From: Bradyrhizobium sp. 139
Lineage (GTDB): Bacteria > Pseudomonadota > Alphaproteobacteria > Rhizobiales > Xanthobacteraceae
DNA: 64,000 nucleotides
Direction: 5' to 3'
Assembly: GCF_023074175.1 (NCBI RefSeq)
Contig: NZ_JADPKS010000022.1
Span: 1 to 64,000 of the forward strand
Of this stretch, positions 27,595 through 36,488 are shown piece by piece; within the stretch, counting starts at the first letter, position 1; the number at the start of each line of letters is the position of its first letter. The position numbers and the translations under genes are program-made. Below the pieces are notes generated by a model. The model was given only the letters and a program-made list of their open reading frames with translations, was not told the origin of the DNA and made no database searches.

Positions 27595-27741
27595 ATGCCC
27601 AGCCTGTTCCGCTTCCTGACGGTCGTCGCCGTGATCGCCGGCATCGTCTATGGCGTGGTCTTCGCGCTGGCGAACTTCGTGAGCCCCAAGTCCCGGGAAA
27701 TGACGGTGACGATCCCACCGGATAAATTTCTCAAGAAATAA
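27595..27741 (+). CDS. Small single-span membrane protein, conserved hypothetical
   Basis: Encodes 48 residues: MPSLFRFLTVVAVIAGIVYGVVFALANFVSP region followed by REMTVTIPPDKFLKK. One membrane helix near residues 6-27 with a short basic/polar tail. An in-frame ATG at 27532 would add 21 residues. Lies 17 bases before xerD on the same strand, so probably co-transcribed with it; such a tiny gene before xerD seems conserved in the relatives. Confidence 0.7.
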   Translation: MPSLFRFLTVVAVIAGIVYGVVFALANFVSPKSREMTVTIPPDKFLKK

Positions 27742-27758
27742 GAGCTAGCTTCCAGGGC

Positions 27759-28715
27759 ATGCGCACTAAGCCCGCCGACACCAAGCTCACCGGCCTGTTC
27801 CTCGACATGCTCGCGGCGGAACAGGGCGCCGGCCCCAATACGCTCGATGCCTACCGCCGCGACCTCACCGATTTGTCGGAATTTCTGGGCCGCGTCGGGC
27901 ACAGCTTTGCCGACGCAGAGACACAAGTCCTGCGCGATTACCTCGCTGATCTCGACAGCCGCGGCTTCAAGTCCACCAGCGTCGCGCGGCGGCTATCCGC
28001 GATGCGGCATCTCTACCGCTTTCTCCTGAACGAGCGCATCCGCACCGAGGATCCCGCGGCGATCCTGTCCGGCCCCAAGCGCGGCCGCGGCCTGCCCAAG
28101 GTGCTGTCGATCGCGGATGTCGACCGCATGCTTCGCCGCGCCAAGGAATTGAGCGAGGCGGAGGACGCCTCGCCCTCGAAGCAGCTGCGCGCCTTGCGGC
28201 TCTATTGCCTGCTCGAAGTGCTCTACGCCACCGGCCTGCGCGTCTCAGAACTGGTGGCGCTGCCGCGCACGGCGGCCAAGCGCGACGCCCGCATGATCGT
28301 GGTGCGCGGCAAGGGCGACAAGGAACGCCTGGTGCCGCTCAACGAGGCCTCGCGCCAAGCGATGGCCGATTATCTCGCGGCGACCGAAGCGGCAAAGGCC
28401 GAGAAGAAGACCAGCCTCGCCGCCTCGAAATGGCTGTTCCCCTCGTTCGGCGAGAGCGGGCATCTGACGCGCCAGCACTTCGCCCGCGACCTCAAGGAAC
28501 TCGCGGTCGCCTCGGGGCTGCAGGCCCGGCTGGTCTCCCCGCACGTGCTGCGCCACGCCTTTGCCAGCCACCTCCTGCACAACGGCGCTGACTTACGCAT
28601 CGTGCAGACCCTGCTCGGCCACACCGACATCTCGACGACCCAGATCTACACCCATGTCGTCGAGGAGCGGCTGAAGAGCCTGGTGCGCGACCTGCACCCG
28701 CTGGCGGAGAAGTAG
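27759..28715 (+). CDS. xerD: Tyrosine recombinase XerD
   Basis: Resolves chromosome dimers at dif together with XerC under FtsK control. The 318-residue protein has the SAM-like core-binding domain (about 8-95) and the catalytic domain with ATGLRVSEL (Arg), HVLRHAFASHLL (His-x-x-Arg), LLGHTDISTTQIYTH (His and nucleophile Tyr). All five catalytic residues are visible. Housekeeping rather than element-borne, judging from neighbours aroKB and accA. Confidence 0.94.
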   Translation: MRTKPADTKLTGLFLDMLAAEQGAGPNTLDAYRRDLTDLSEFLGRVGHSFADAETQVLRDYLADLDSRGFKSTSVARRLSAMRHLYRFLLNERIRTEDPAAILSGPKRGRGLPKVLSIADVDRMLRRAKELSEAEDASPSKQLRALRLYCLLEVLYATGLRVSELVALPRTAAKRDARMIVVRGKGDKERLVPLNEASRQAMADYLAATEAAKAEKKTSLAASKWLFPSFGESGHLTRQHFARDLKELAVASGLQARLVSPHVLRHAFASHLLHNGADLRIVQTLLGHTDISTTQIYTHVVEERLKSLVRDLHPLAEK

Positions 28716-28732
28716 CCGCTGCCGTAGCCTGG

Positions 28733-28766
28733 ATGGAGCGCACGCTGCGTCCAGGCTGCGGGCAAC
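28733..28766. repeat. Short hairpin repeat, family 5 type
   Basis: GTAGCCTGGATGGAGCGCA and CTGCGTCCAGGCTGC pair into a hairpin directly after xerD. It is a shortened version of the element at 41018-41104 and may end the xerD transcript. Confidence 0.55.
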
Positions 28767-28938
28767 CCATGAAACCGCCTTGACTTCGGCCACATCTCCG
28801 CAGAAAGAGCCGTGGCCTCACGCATGGTTTGGCGGGCCCGCCAAGAGCACACAAGCCAACTCATTGAAGAAGCTACACTTCTTTCCGCAGCTCCGAATCC
28901 ACTTCGACGCTCCGCCCTGTCCTCCCTATATTGAGTTG

Positions 28939-29901
28939 ATGCCAGACCAGATGCGCAGCTATCTCGATTTCGAAAAGCCCGTTGCCGAGCTCGACTCCAA
29001 GCTCGACGAGTTGCGCACGCTGGCGGCCTCCGGCAGCGACATCGCCGAGGAGATCGGACGGATCGAGGACAGGGCGGCGCAGGCGCTCGCCGACCTCTAT
29101 CTGAACCTGACGCCGTGGCAGAAGACGCTGGTCGCGCGGCATCCGCAGCGGCCGCATTTCAACGACTTCATCAAAGGCCTGATCACCGAGTTCACCCCGC
29201 TCGCCGGCGACCGCAAGTTCGGCGAGGACGAGGCGCTGGTCGCCGGCTTCGGCCGTTTCCGGGGTGAGGCCATCTGCGTGATGGGCCAGGAAAAGGGCGA
29301 TTCCACCGAGAGTCGCATCCGGCACAATTTCGGCATGGCGCGGCCGGAAGGCTATCGCAAATGCGTGCGGCTGATGGAGATGGCCGAGCGATTCGGTCTG
29401 CCGGTGCTGTCGCTCGCCGATTCCGCCGGCGCCTATCCCGGCATCGGCGCCGAAGAGCGCGGTCAGGCCGAGGCGATCGCGCGCTCGACCGACGCCTGCA
29501 TGGCGCTGACCGTGCCCAACGTCGCCATCATCACCGGCGAGGGCATGTCGGGCGGCGCCATCGCCATCACCACCGCCAACAAGGTGCTGATGCTGGAGCA
29601 CGCGATCTACAGCGTGATCTCGCCCGAGGCGGCGTCCTCGATCCTCTGGCGCGACGGCTCCAAGGCGCAGGAAGCCGCCAACAACATGAAGATCACCGCC
29701 CAGGACATGCTCCGCTTCGGGGTGATCGACGGCATTTTGAAGGAGCCGGTCGGCGGCGCCCATCGCGACCCTGCCGCCATGATCGCCACCACAGGCGATG
29801 CCATCGCCAAGGCCTTCGACGAGCTCCGCGGCCTGGATGGCGACGCGGTCCGCAAGCAGCGGCGGCAGAAATTCCTCGATATCGGCCGGAAACTGGGCTG
29901 A
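28939..29901 (+). CDS. accA: Acetyl-CoA carboxylase carboxyltransferase subunit alpha
   Basis: Half of the carboxyltransferase that makes malonyl-CoA for fatty-acid synthesis; partner AccD lies elsewhere. The ATG at 28939 gives MPDQMRSYLDFEKPVAELDSKL and a 320-residue protein, the usual length; the frame could extend upstream without support. GEGMSGGAIAI and the AYPGIGAEERGQAEAIA segment are the conserved oxyanion/CoA-binding region. Confidence 0.96.
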   Translation: MPDQMRSYLDFEKPVAELDSKLDELRTLAASGSDIAEEIGRIEDRAAQALADLYLNLTPWQKTLVARHPQRPHFNDFIKGLITEFTPLAGDRKFGEDEALVAGFGRFRGEAICVMGQEKGDSTESRIRHNFGMARPEGYRKCVRLMEMAERFGLPVLSLADSAGAYPGIGAEERGQAEAIARSTDACMALTVPNVAIITGEGMSGGAIAITTANKVLMLEHAIYSVISPEAASSILWRDGSKAQEAANNMKITAQDMLRFGVIDGILKEPVGGAHRDPAAMIATTGDAIAKAFDELRGLDGDAVRKQRRQKFLDIGRKLG

Positions 29902-30342
29902 TTCGGGCTGTCTTGGCGCCGTAGGGTGGGTTAGCCGCAGGCGTAACCCACCATTGGCCGTCCCCACGGACGCAAAAGAGGTGGGTCACGCTTCCGCTAA
30001 CCACCCTACGCAGCTCCTGCAGTAACCCCGCATTAACCCTTTTTTTGCCCAAATCGGCGATCTCAGTGGTGGTTTGGCCGGTAGGCCCAAGTAGGCCCAA
30101 GTAAGGCCCAAAGTCGCGTCCATTTAGGCTTGGTTGACCATGCTACTGGGCCAACGTGCTCGTGATCCCCGCTCGGGTTGCGACCACATGACCCAGAGGT
30201 TAGAATTTTAATCAATGGCTTCAGGGCATAAGCGCTGGAGCGTGGTTCGAAAAAGCCCGTCACGACGGGTCCGGATCTCCGGTCGGATCATGCTTCGAGA
30301 TTGGGGTTCGCGCTTCTTGCCCGGCACGGTGTGGGGTCCGTC
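29902..30342. other. Intergenic region, 441 bp, repeats and probable promoter
   Basis: Holds the family-6 hairpin (29921-30009), a 10-bp triplicate GTAGGCCCAA (30081-30111) and the upstream region of the L,D-transpeptidase gene. No reading frame is convincing. Confidence 0.5.
29921..30009. repeat. Inverted repeat with GTAGGGTGGGTTAG ends, family 6
   Basis: GTAGGGTGGGTTAGC and its inverse GCTAACCACCCTAC bound an 89-bp unit with inner copies GCGTAACCCACC and GGTGGGTCACGC. This palindrome type is widely scattered in bacterial genomes. It follows accA and could work as its terminator. Confidence 0.75.
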
Positions 30343-31905
30343 TTGATTTCTCGTTCGCTCGCTCGCGCGCTTTTGGCTTCGGTTGCGCTCGCCGCCAGCA
30401 TTGTGCTGGCCGGCTGCGACACCGACCAGGTTTCGCTCGCGACCAACGCCAAGGCCAACCAGCCGGTACCGCCAAAGCTTCTCGCCGCGATGGTCGAGAA
30501 GGACATGGACCTGCAATCGCCGATGCTAGTCCGCCTGTTCAAGCAGGAGGCCGAGTTGGAGGTCTGGAAGCAGACTCGAAGCGGCCGGTTCGCGCTGCTG
30601 AAGACCTATCCGATCTGCCGCTGGTCGGGCGATCTCGGCCCGAAGGTGCGCGAGGGCGATCGTCAGGCTCCCGAGGGATTCTATTCGATCAATCCCGGCC
30701 AGATGAATCCGCAATCGGCCTATTACCTCTCCTTCAACACGGGCTATCCCAACGCCTTCGACAAGGCGCTCGGCCGCTCCGGCTCGCAGCTGATGGTGCA
30801 TGGCGATTGCTCCTCGCGCGGCTGTTACGCGATGACGGACGAGCAGATCGCGGAGATTTATTCGCTCGGCCGCGAGTCCTTCTTCGGGGGCCAGAAGGCG
30901 TTCCAGCTGCAGGCCTATCCATTCAAGATGACGCCGGTGAACATGGCCAAGCACCGGAACAATCCGAACATGGCGTTCTGGAAGATGATCAAGGAAGGCT
31001 ATGATCATTTCGAGGTGACGCGGCAGGAGCCGAAGGTCGATTTCTGCGAGAAGAAGTACGTCTTCGACGCGGCAAAGGCGCCCGATGCGAAGCGCGACCT
31101 CGTGTTCGACGCCTCGGCAAAGTGCCCGGCCTACGTGATCCCCGAGGATGTCGCGAGCGCCGTGCGCGAGAAGCAGGCGAAGGACGAAGCCGAATACGCC
31201 AAGCTCGTCTCCCGCGGTACGCCGGTTGCGCGCATGAACACCGGCATCGACGGCGGCATGAACAAGATTTTTGCGGCGAAGATTCCCGAAGGCTCGACCG
31301 GCCTGTCGGAGGGCGCCGAAGGCAATACCCTCCAGATGCTGGCGATGTCGAAGGCGCCCGGCACGATCCCCGGTCACGTCAATCCGCCGAAGCCGAATCT
31401 CGACGGGGCCGCAGCTACCGCGCCTCAGGAAGAGCCGGTTGTCGCCGTCGCAGCCCCCGCCGCCAGCACCCGCGTCGCCGCGGCCGCGCCCGCCGAGAAA
31501 TCCCAAGAGAAATCCCAAGAGAAATCGCAAGGCGGCTTTTTCTCCAACCTCGGCCGCAAGATGGGCATAGGCAGCGCCGACACGACGGCGACCTCGCCTC
31601 CCCCGCAAGCCACCGCGTCCGTGGCCCCGGCCACCACGACGTCGCCGCCCACCGCAGCGTCCCGGCTGAAAGCCGCGGTGACCCGGTTCGTGCCCGGCCG
31701 CGACACGTCCAAGGATGCGCCGAAGCCAGCCGTTGCCGTCGCCAAGCCCGCCGAACCTGCGAAGCCCGACACCCGCCTCGCCGCGACCCGCCCCGCGCTG
31801 AAGCCGTCGGTGTCGGATGGCGCGGGTGAAGCGACCCAGATCATGGGAGCGGCGCCGGTGGTGCAGTCGAACTCGTTCGACAGCCGGTTTGGGGCGGTGA
31901 AGTAA
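30343..31905 (+). CDS. L,D-transpeptidase (YkuD/ErfK family) lipoprotein
   Basis: Encodes about 520 residues if the TTG at 30343 is used; GTG at 30331 and TTG at 30301 are in frame and remain possible. The N-terminus is a lipoprotein signal with lipobox VLAGC (Cys25). The catalytic motif HGDCSSRGCYAM (nucleophile Cys161) in a murein L,D-transpeptidase domain of the YafK type spans about 50-250. From about residue 300 the protein is Ala/Pro/Lys-rich low complexity, with a perfect triple EKSQ repeat (31495-31530), and probably spans the periplasm or binds peptidoglycan loosely. In rhizobia such enzymes cross-link peptidoglycan 3-3 or attach proteins to it. Confidence 0.85.
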   Translation: MISRSLARALLASVALAASIVLAGCDTDQVSLATNAKANQPVPPKLLAAMVEKDMDLQSPMLVRLFKQEAELEVWKQTRSGRFALLKTYPICRWSGDLGPKVREGDRQAPEGFYSINPGQMNPQSAYYLSFNTGYPNAFDKALGRSGSQLMVHGDCSSRGCYAMTDEQIAEIYSLGRESFFGGQKAFQLQAYPFKMTPVNMAKHRNNPNMAFWKMIKEGYDHFEVTRQEPKVDFCEKKYVFDAAKAPDAKRDLVFDASAKCPAYVIPEDVASAVREKQAKDEAEYAKLVSRGTPVARMNTGIDGGMNKIFAAKIPEGSTGLSEGAEGNTLQMLAMSKAPGTIPGHVNPPKPNLDGAAATAPQEEPVVAVAAPAASTRVAAAAPAEKSQEKSQEKSQGGFFSNLGRKMGIGSADTTATSPPPQATASVAPATTTSPPTAASRLKAAVTRFVPGRDTSKDAPKPAVAVAKPAEPAKPDTRLAATRPALKPSVSDGAGEATQIMGAAPVVQSNSFDSRFGAVK

Positions 31906-32070
31906 GGCGGGCGGCGGCTCTCGCTGTTTTCTGCCTTAAAGCCACTGCTGCAACTCCCCGGAGACCGTGCCGCAGCCGTTTAGCTCACGTGTTGCCGCTG
32001 CTCGCTACTTGCAGGAAATTATATCCTACCTATGATATACACATATGCACAGGATATCATGGAGGCAAGA

Positions 32071-32304
32071 ATGCAGGTTTCCAAGTGGGGTAACAGCCTC
32101 GCGGTCCGCTTGCCCAAAGCGCTTGTGGAAGAGCTTGGCCTCAAAGAGGGCGACGAACTCGACGTCGTTGCCGCCCGTAAGAGTACGATCGAAGTCGAGA
32201 CCAAGGAAGAACGTCGCCGGCGGGCGATCGAGAACCTCGCCTCGCTCAATTGGGTTCTTCCTGCCGACTACAAGTTCGATCGCGACGAAGCGAACGAGCG
32301 GTGA
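32071..32304 (+). CDS. AbrB/MazE-type antitoxin, VapB-like
   Basis: Encodes 77 residues from the ATG at 32071 with GGAGG ten bases upstream. MQVSKWGNSLAVRLPKALVEELGLKEGDELDV is a SpoVT/AbrB swapped-hairpin DNA-binding domain. The C-terminus (LNWVLPADYKFDRDEANER) is the toxin-wrapping tail. The stop overlaps the toxin GTG by four bases (GTGA). Normally it binds and neutralises the PIN toxin and represses its own promoter, which is AT-rich with TATGATATACACATATG at 32031-32047. The partner toxin is frameshifted. Confidence 0.88.
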   Translation: MQVSKWGNSLAVRLPKALVEELGLKEGDELDVVAARKSTIEVETKEERRRRAIENLASLNWVLPADYKFDRDEANER

Positions 32305-32704
32305 AGGCATTTTTTGATTCCAACATCCTCGTTTACACCGCGACATCCGATCCGAAAAACAGCAGGCCGCCGGCTGCCTCGCCCGCGGCGGCTATGTAAG
32401 TGTTCAGGTGTTGAACGAGTTCGTCCATGTCGCCCGCCGAAAGCTCCGCGCTGATTGGCCGCAAATCGAATTCGCTCTTCAGCAGTTTCGAGTTTCGTTT
32501 GTTGACGTCGTCCCGATCACGCTGAACACCCACGCGAGCGCTCTCGCCGTAGCCCGAAACCACGGCTTCGCATTCTATGATGCGCTCATCGTCGCTGCCG
32601 CGGTCGAAGCAGGCTGCGATATCCTCTATAGCGAAGACATGCAACACGGCCGCAGCATCGAGGGACTCACGATCATCAATCCCTTCCGGGAAGCCACGCT
32701 CTGA
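32301..32704 (+). pseudogene. VapC-like PIN-domain toxin, disrupted by a one-base frameshift
   Basis: Frame one from the GTG at 32301 encodes VKAFFDSNILVYTATSDP, with the first PIN aspartate (DSN), but stops at 32398 after nonsense. The minus-one frame from about 32354 resumes a perfect PIN sequence: EKQQAAGCLARGGYVSVQVLNEFV, later FYDALIVAAAVEAGCDILYSEDMQ with the remaining acidic residues, to 32704. One G missing in GATCCGAAAAAC would explain it. The run GAAAAAC is a weak slippery site, so ribosomal frameshifting or a sequencing error cannot be excluded, but loss of the toxin is the simple reading. Confidence 0.8.
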
Positions 32705-32741
32705 GTGCGGCAGACCAAGCGATTTGACGCGGCTGTGTTGC

Positions 32742-33437
32742 CTATGGCGCCAGATAGCGCACCAGCTCCGGATTGTCCCTCACCTCTCCCGCCCGCCCCT
32801 GCAGCGCAACCCTTCCGCGATCCAGCACGTAGGCGTAATCGGCGACGCGCAGCGCCAGATCGAGATGCTGCTCGACGATGATGACGGCGATGTTCTTGGC
32901 GAGCTCGATCAGGCGTTCGGTGATCTCCTCGATCACGCCGATCCAGACGCCTTCGGTCGGCTCGTCGAGTAGCAGCAGCTTTGGATCGCCGAGCATCGCG
33001 CGGCCGATGGCGAGCATCTTGCGCTCGCCGCCGGAGAGGGTGCCGGCGGGCTGGTCGAGGCGCTGGCCGAGTTTGGGGAAGATCGTCAGGACGTGGTCGA
33101 CGGCGTCGGCCTTCCTGCTCGCGAGCGAGCCGACCGCGAGATTGTCGCGCACCGACAGGCGCGCAAACACCGAGTGCTCCTGCGGCACGTAGCCGATGCC
33201 GGCGCGCACGCGCTCCTGGGTTGCGCGGCGGCTGATGTCGCGGCCGTCGAAGGCGAGCTCGCCCTTCCACGTCGGCAGCTCGCCGACAATGGTCTTCATC
33301 AGCGTGGTCTTGCCGGCGCCGTTGCGCCCCAACACGGCGACGCCGCCGCGCCAGGGAATCCCAAGGTTGACGTCGAACAGGACCTGGCTGCGGCCATAGC
33401 CGGCGTCGAGATGCTTGATGTCCAAAAATTCAGGCAC
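32742..33437 (-). CDS. livF: Branched-chain amino acid/amide ABC transporter ATPase, LivF type
   Basis: Encodes 231 residues; the GTG at 33437 overlaps the livG stop by eight bases. Walker A GRNGAGKTTLM, signature LSGGERKMLAIGRAM and Walker B LLLLDEPTEGV are intact. Last gene of the transporter operon that follows the amidase; with LivG it energises LivH/LivM. Confidence 0.92.
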   Translation of the reverse strand: MPEFLDIKHLDAGYGRSQVLFDVNLGIPWRGGVAVLGRNGAGKTTLMKTIVGELPTWKGELAFDGRDISRRATQERVRAGIGYVPQEHSVFARLSVRDNLAVGSLASRKADAVDHVLTIFPKLGQRLDQPAGTLSGGERKMLAIGRAMLGDPKLLLLDEPTEGVWIGVIEEITERLIELAKNIAVIIVEQHLDLALRVADYAYVLDRGRVALQGRAGEVRDNPELVRYLAP

Positions 33438-34164
33438 GGCGCAGATAAATCTCCTGGACGGACTTGTTGGCCTGGATCTCGGACACGGTGCCTGATGCCA
33501 GCACCTTGCCCTGGTCGAGCACGGTGAGACGGTCACAGATGTCGCGGATGAAATCGAGGTCGTGCTCGACGATGACGAGCGAGCAGTGCTGCTTGATCGG
33601 CTGGAGCAGTTCGCCGGTGACGCGCCGCTCCTCAAGGCTCATGCCGCCGGTCGGCTCGTCCAGCAAGAGAAGCTTGGGTTTACCCGCGAGCGCCATCGCG
33701 ATCTCCAGCCATTGCTGCTGGCCGTGCGACAGCGCGGCCGCCGCGTCGAAGGCGCGATCGGCGAGACGGAACTGGGTGAGCATCGTCATGACCTGATCGT
33801 GCAGGAGCCTGCGCGTGCGCGAGAACACCAGGTCGAATAGCGATGACTGCGCCTGGAGCGCGAGCAGGATGTTGTCGTAGAGCGTCAGCGTCGGCAGCAC
33901 GCTGGTGATCTGGAATTTCAGACTCATGCCGGCGCGGGCGCGCTCGGTCGGCGTGAACGCAGTGATGTCGGCATTGAGAAAGGAGACCTTGCCCTGCGTC
34001 GGCACCTCGGCGCCCGCAATGCACTTCATCAGCGTGCTCTTGCCGGAGCCGTTCGGGCCGATCAGGCCGTGAAACTCGTTCTCGCCGACGGTAAGCGCGG
34101 CGCCGTCGAGCGCGGTGAGCTTGCCAAAAATCTTCTTGATACCGGCGGCTTCAAGGAGCGGCAT
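33430..34164 (-). CDS. livG: Branched-chain amino acid/amide ABC transporter ATPase, LivG type
   Basis: Encodes 244 residues from the ATG at 34164, inside the last codons of livM (14-base overlap). Walker A GPNGSGKSTLMK, signature LSHGQQQWLEIAMAL, and LLLLDEPTGGMSLEER are typical of the urea/amide-type LivG (UrtD-like) subfamily. Forms the ATPase pair with the following LivF. Confidence 0.92.
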   Translation of the reverse strand: MPLLEAAGIKKIFGKLTALDGAALTVGENEFHGLIGPNGSGKSTLMKCIAGAEVPTQGKVSFLNADITAFTPTERARAGMSLKFQITSVLPTLTLYDNILLALQAQSSLFDLVFSRTRRLLHDQVMTMLTQFRLADRAFDAAAALSHGQQQWLEIAMALAGKPKLLLLDEPTGGMSLEERRVTGELLQPIKQHCSLVIVEHDLDFIRDICDRLTVLDQGKVLASGTVSEIQANKSVQEIYLRRA

Positions 34165-35260
34165 TGCGCTTCTCCTTTTCGGTCTCCTTGGCGGCGGCAC
34201 CGAAGCTGCCAACCCGTTCGCGCTCTCCTGACACAAGACTGATCAGGCCGAGCGGCCGGAACAGGATCACGAGCAGCAGCAACAGGCCGAGAATGATCGG
34301 CCAGATGTCGCGGTAATTGTCCGACAGCCAGAAGCTGACGCCCTCGACGATGACGGTGCCGATCACGGCGCCGATCAGCGTGCCGGAACCGCCGAACAGC
34401 ACATAGAGCACGACCTGGGTCGAGACCACGACGCCGACCATGTTGGGCCAGACGAACCCTTCATGGAAGGCATAGAGGCTGCCGGCAAGACCCGCGATCG
34501 CGCCGCCGATCGCGAAGATGATCGCCTTGAGATGCTGGGCCTTGTAGCCGAAGAAGGCGATGCGCTGCTCGTTCTCGCGCAGGCCCGCGAGCGCCAGCCC
34601 GAATTGCGAGCGCACCAGGAAGCGGCAGAGCAGGTAGACCACGACAAGAATGCCGAGCACAAGATAATAGAAGGGTGGCCCTTCCAAGAATTCGTAGCCA
34701 CCGATGGTCATCGGCGCGATCGAGGGAATGCCGTTCTGGCCGCCAAGGTAGTACCAGCCGCGTGCCAGGCGATCGGCGGCGTAGGAACCGGTCAGCGTAC
34801 CCAGCGACACGAAGATGACGCTGGAGGGATGCCGCCCGAGCAGCAGGAAGCCGCCGAGCAGCAGCGCAAAGGTGAGGCCGATGATCGTGCCGGCAGGCAG
34901 CACCAGGAAGATGTTGGTGATGTCGAGGTCGCGCGCGAGCAGCGCGACGCCATAGCCGGCCGAACCGAAGAACAGGGCCTGGCCGAAGCTCATGATGCCG
35001 GCATAGCCCCAGACCAGGTCGAACGACAACGCAAACAGCGCCAGGATGATCACGCGCGTCGCGAACACCGTGAGATAGTCCTGCAGCACCAGCGGCGCGA
35101 ACAGCGCCGCGACGAGCACGACGCCTTCCACGATCGGCAGGACTCTTCGTCCTGTCTCGACTTGTTCCTTGGCCTGTCCCGCTGCCACGCGTTCAGCCAT
35201 CGCATCGTCCGCTTCATCGTCGGCGATGGCCTCTCTTACCACACTCATCGACTTCAGCAT
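34151..35260 (-). CDS. livM: Branched-chain amino acid/amide ABC transporter permease, LivM type
   Basis: Encodes 369 residues with about nine membrane segments after an N-terminal acidic/soluble stretch of 40 residues. FDLVWGYAGIMSFGQALFFGSAGYG is the LivM hallmark, and GLRENEQRIAFFGY is the cytosolic coupling loop. The resemblance to UrtC-like permeases agrees with an amide or urea substrate. Confidence 0.92.
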   Translation of the reverse strand: MLKSMSVVREAIADDEADDAMAERVAAGQAKEQVETGRRVLPIVEGVVLVAALFAPLVLQDYLTVFATRVIILALFALSFDLVWGYAGIMSFGQALFFGSAGYGVALLARDLDITNIFLVLPAGTIIGLTFALLLGGFLLLGRHPSSVIFVSLGTLTGSYAADRLARGWYYLGGQNGIPSIAPMTIGGYEFLEGPPFYYLVLGILVVVYLLCRFLVRSQFGLALAGLRENEQRIAFFGYKAQHLKAIIFAIGGAIAGLAGSLYAFHEGFVWPNMVGVVVSTQVVLYVLFGGSGTLIGAVIGTVIVEGVSFWLSDNYRDIWPIILGLLLLLVILFRPLGLISLVSGERERVGSFGAAAKETEKEKRNAAP

Positions 35261-35266
35261 TCCGCC

Positions 35267-36484
35267 TCAGCATTCCTTGGGATCGACGAGCCCGTCGCTG
35301 CGGCCGACGATCTCGTAGTTCCCGCCCTTGGCGACCGCGGTGTACATCTTCATCTTGCAGTGCCGCTTGCCCGGCACCATCTCGGCCGGTCCGCCAGGGC
35401 CTTCGGCAATCTTGGCGTGATCAAGCGCGGCGGCAACCGACTCGCGGTCGATCTTGCCGGCTTCCTTCACTGCGGCCTCCCACAGCTTCAGGCCGCGATA
35501 GGTGCCGGTGGCGGCGCTGCCCGCCGCAAACAGGAAGTTACCCGGAAAATCCTTCTCATAAGCCGCCTGGATCTTGGCGTCGAACGGGTTCTCCTTTGTC
35601 AGCACCTTGAAGTAATCGAGACAGCTTGCGAGCCCTTCGATCTCGTTCGCCTGGTTGATGTTGAGCGTGTTCTCGTCATAGTAGACGCAGGCCAGGCGTC
35701 CGCCGTTCTTGAGGAAACCCGCTTCATAGAGCTGCTTGAAGAACGGGCCGACGCCCGGCGGGATGACGGTGTTGAAGACGACGTCGACCTTGTTGGAGAT
35801 GATGCGGTTGACGGTCGAGGAAAAGTCGACCTGGTCGAGCGGATAATACTCCTCGAATACGACCTCGCCGCCGTTGGCTTCGATCACCTTGCGGGCATAG
35901 ACGTTGAGCGTGTGCGGCCAGACATAGTTGGCGCTCGGCAGCGCGAACTTCTTGCCGCCGTTCTTGATCAGCCAGGGAATGAACTCGTCACACTGCTGCG
36001 CCGGCGTCGGCCCGGTGCAGAACAGATAGGGTGTGCACTCCTTGCCTTCGTAGAGCTGCGGATAGATGTAGAGCGTCTTGCCGCGCGCCACGATCGGGTC
36101 CTTGATCGCGTTGCGCATCGACGAGGTGATGCCGCCCAGCACCATGTCGACCTTGTCGCGCTGGATCAGCTTTCGGACGTTGCCGACCGCGACGGATTCG
36201 TTGGAGGCGGTGTCCTCGATATAGAGCTCGAGCGGGCGGCCGAGCAGACCACCGGCCGTATTGATCTCCTTGATCACCATTTTTGCGACATTGGCATCGG
36301 CATTGCCGGCATAGGCGATCGGGCCGGTGAGGTCGGTCGCGATGCCGACCTTGATCGGGCCTTGCGCCGCGTTCGCCCAAGGCGCCGGGATCACCCAGCT
36401 TCCGACGCCAGTCGCGACCGCGCCGGACGCAAAGGCGACATTGGAGAGAAAGCGGCGGCGTGAGAGCTGAATACGATCGAACAT
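35267..36484 (-). CDS. Periplasmic amide/urea-type substrate-binding protein (Peripla_BP_5, FmdD/UrtA-like)
   Basis: Encodes 405 residues; the ATG at 36484 is preferred (GAGGGG upstream) over one at 36541. The N-terminus LSRRRFLSNVAFASGAVATGV is a twin-arginine signal. The mature start IKVGIATDLTGPIAYAGNADANVAKMVIKEINTAGGLLG is a type I periplasmic binding fold; WVIPAPWANA marks the cleavage region. The fragment YPQLYEGKECTPYLFCTGPTPAQQCDEF is characteristic of amide- and urea-binding members. Located between livH and livM in the operon led by an amidase. Confidence 0.9.
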   Translation of the reverse strand: MFDRIQLSRRRFLSNVAFASGAVATGVGSWVIPAPWANAAQGPIKVGIATDLTGPIAYAGNADANVAKMVIKEINTAGGLLGRPLELYIEDTASNESVAVGNVRKLIQRDKVDMVLGGITSSMRNAIKDPIVARGKTLYIYPQLYEGKECTPYLFCTGPTPAQQCDEFIPWLIKNGGKKFALPSANYVWPHTLNVYARKVIEANGGEVVFEEYYPLDQVDFSSTVNRIISNKVDVVFNTVIPPGVGPFFKQLYEAGFLKNGGRLACVYYDENTLNINQANEIEGLASCLDYFKVLTKENPFDAKIQAAYEKDFPGNFLFAAGSAATGTYRGLKLWEAAVKEAGKIDRESVAAALDHAKIAEGPGGPAEMVPGKRHCKMKMYTAVAKGGNYEIVGRSDGLVDPKEC

Positions 36485-36488
36485 GTGA

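Noticed and set aside
32348..32362. Programmed minus-one frameshift site in vapC
   Set aside because: The heptamer GAAAAAC does not fit the X XXY YYZ rule, and no strong downstream stem was seen; a one-base deletion is simpler.
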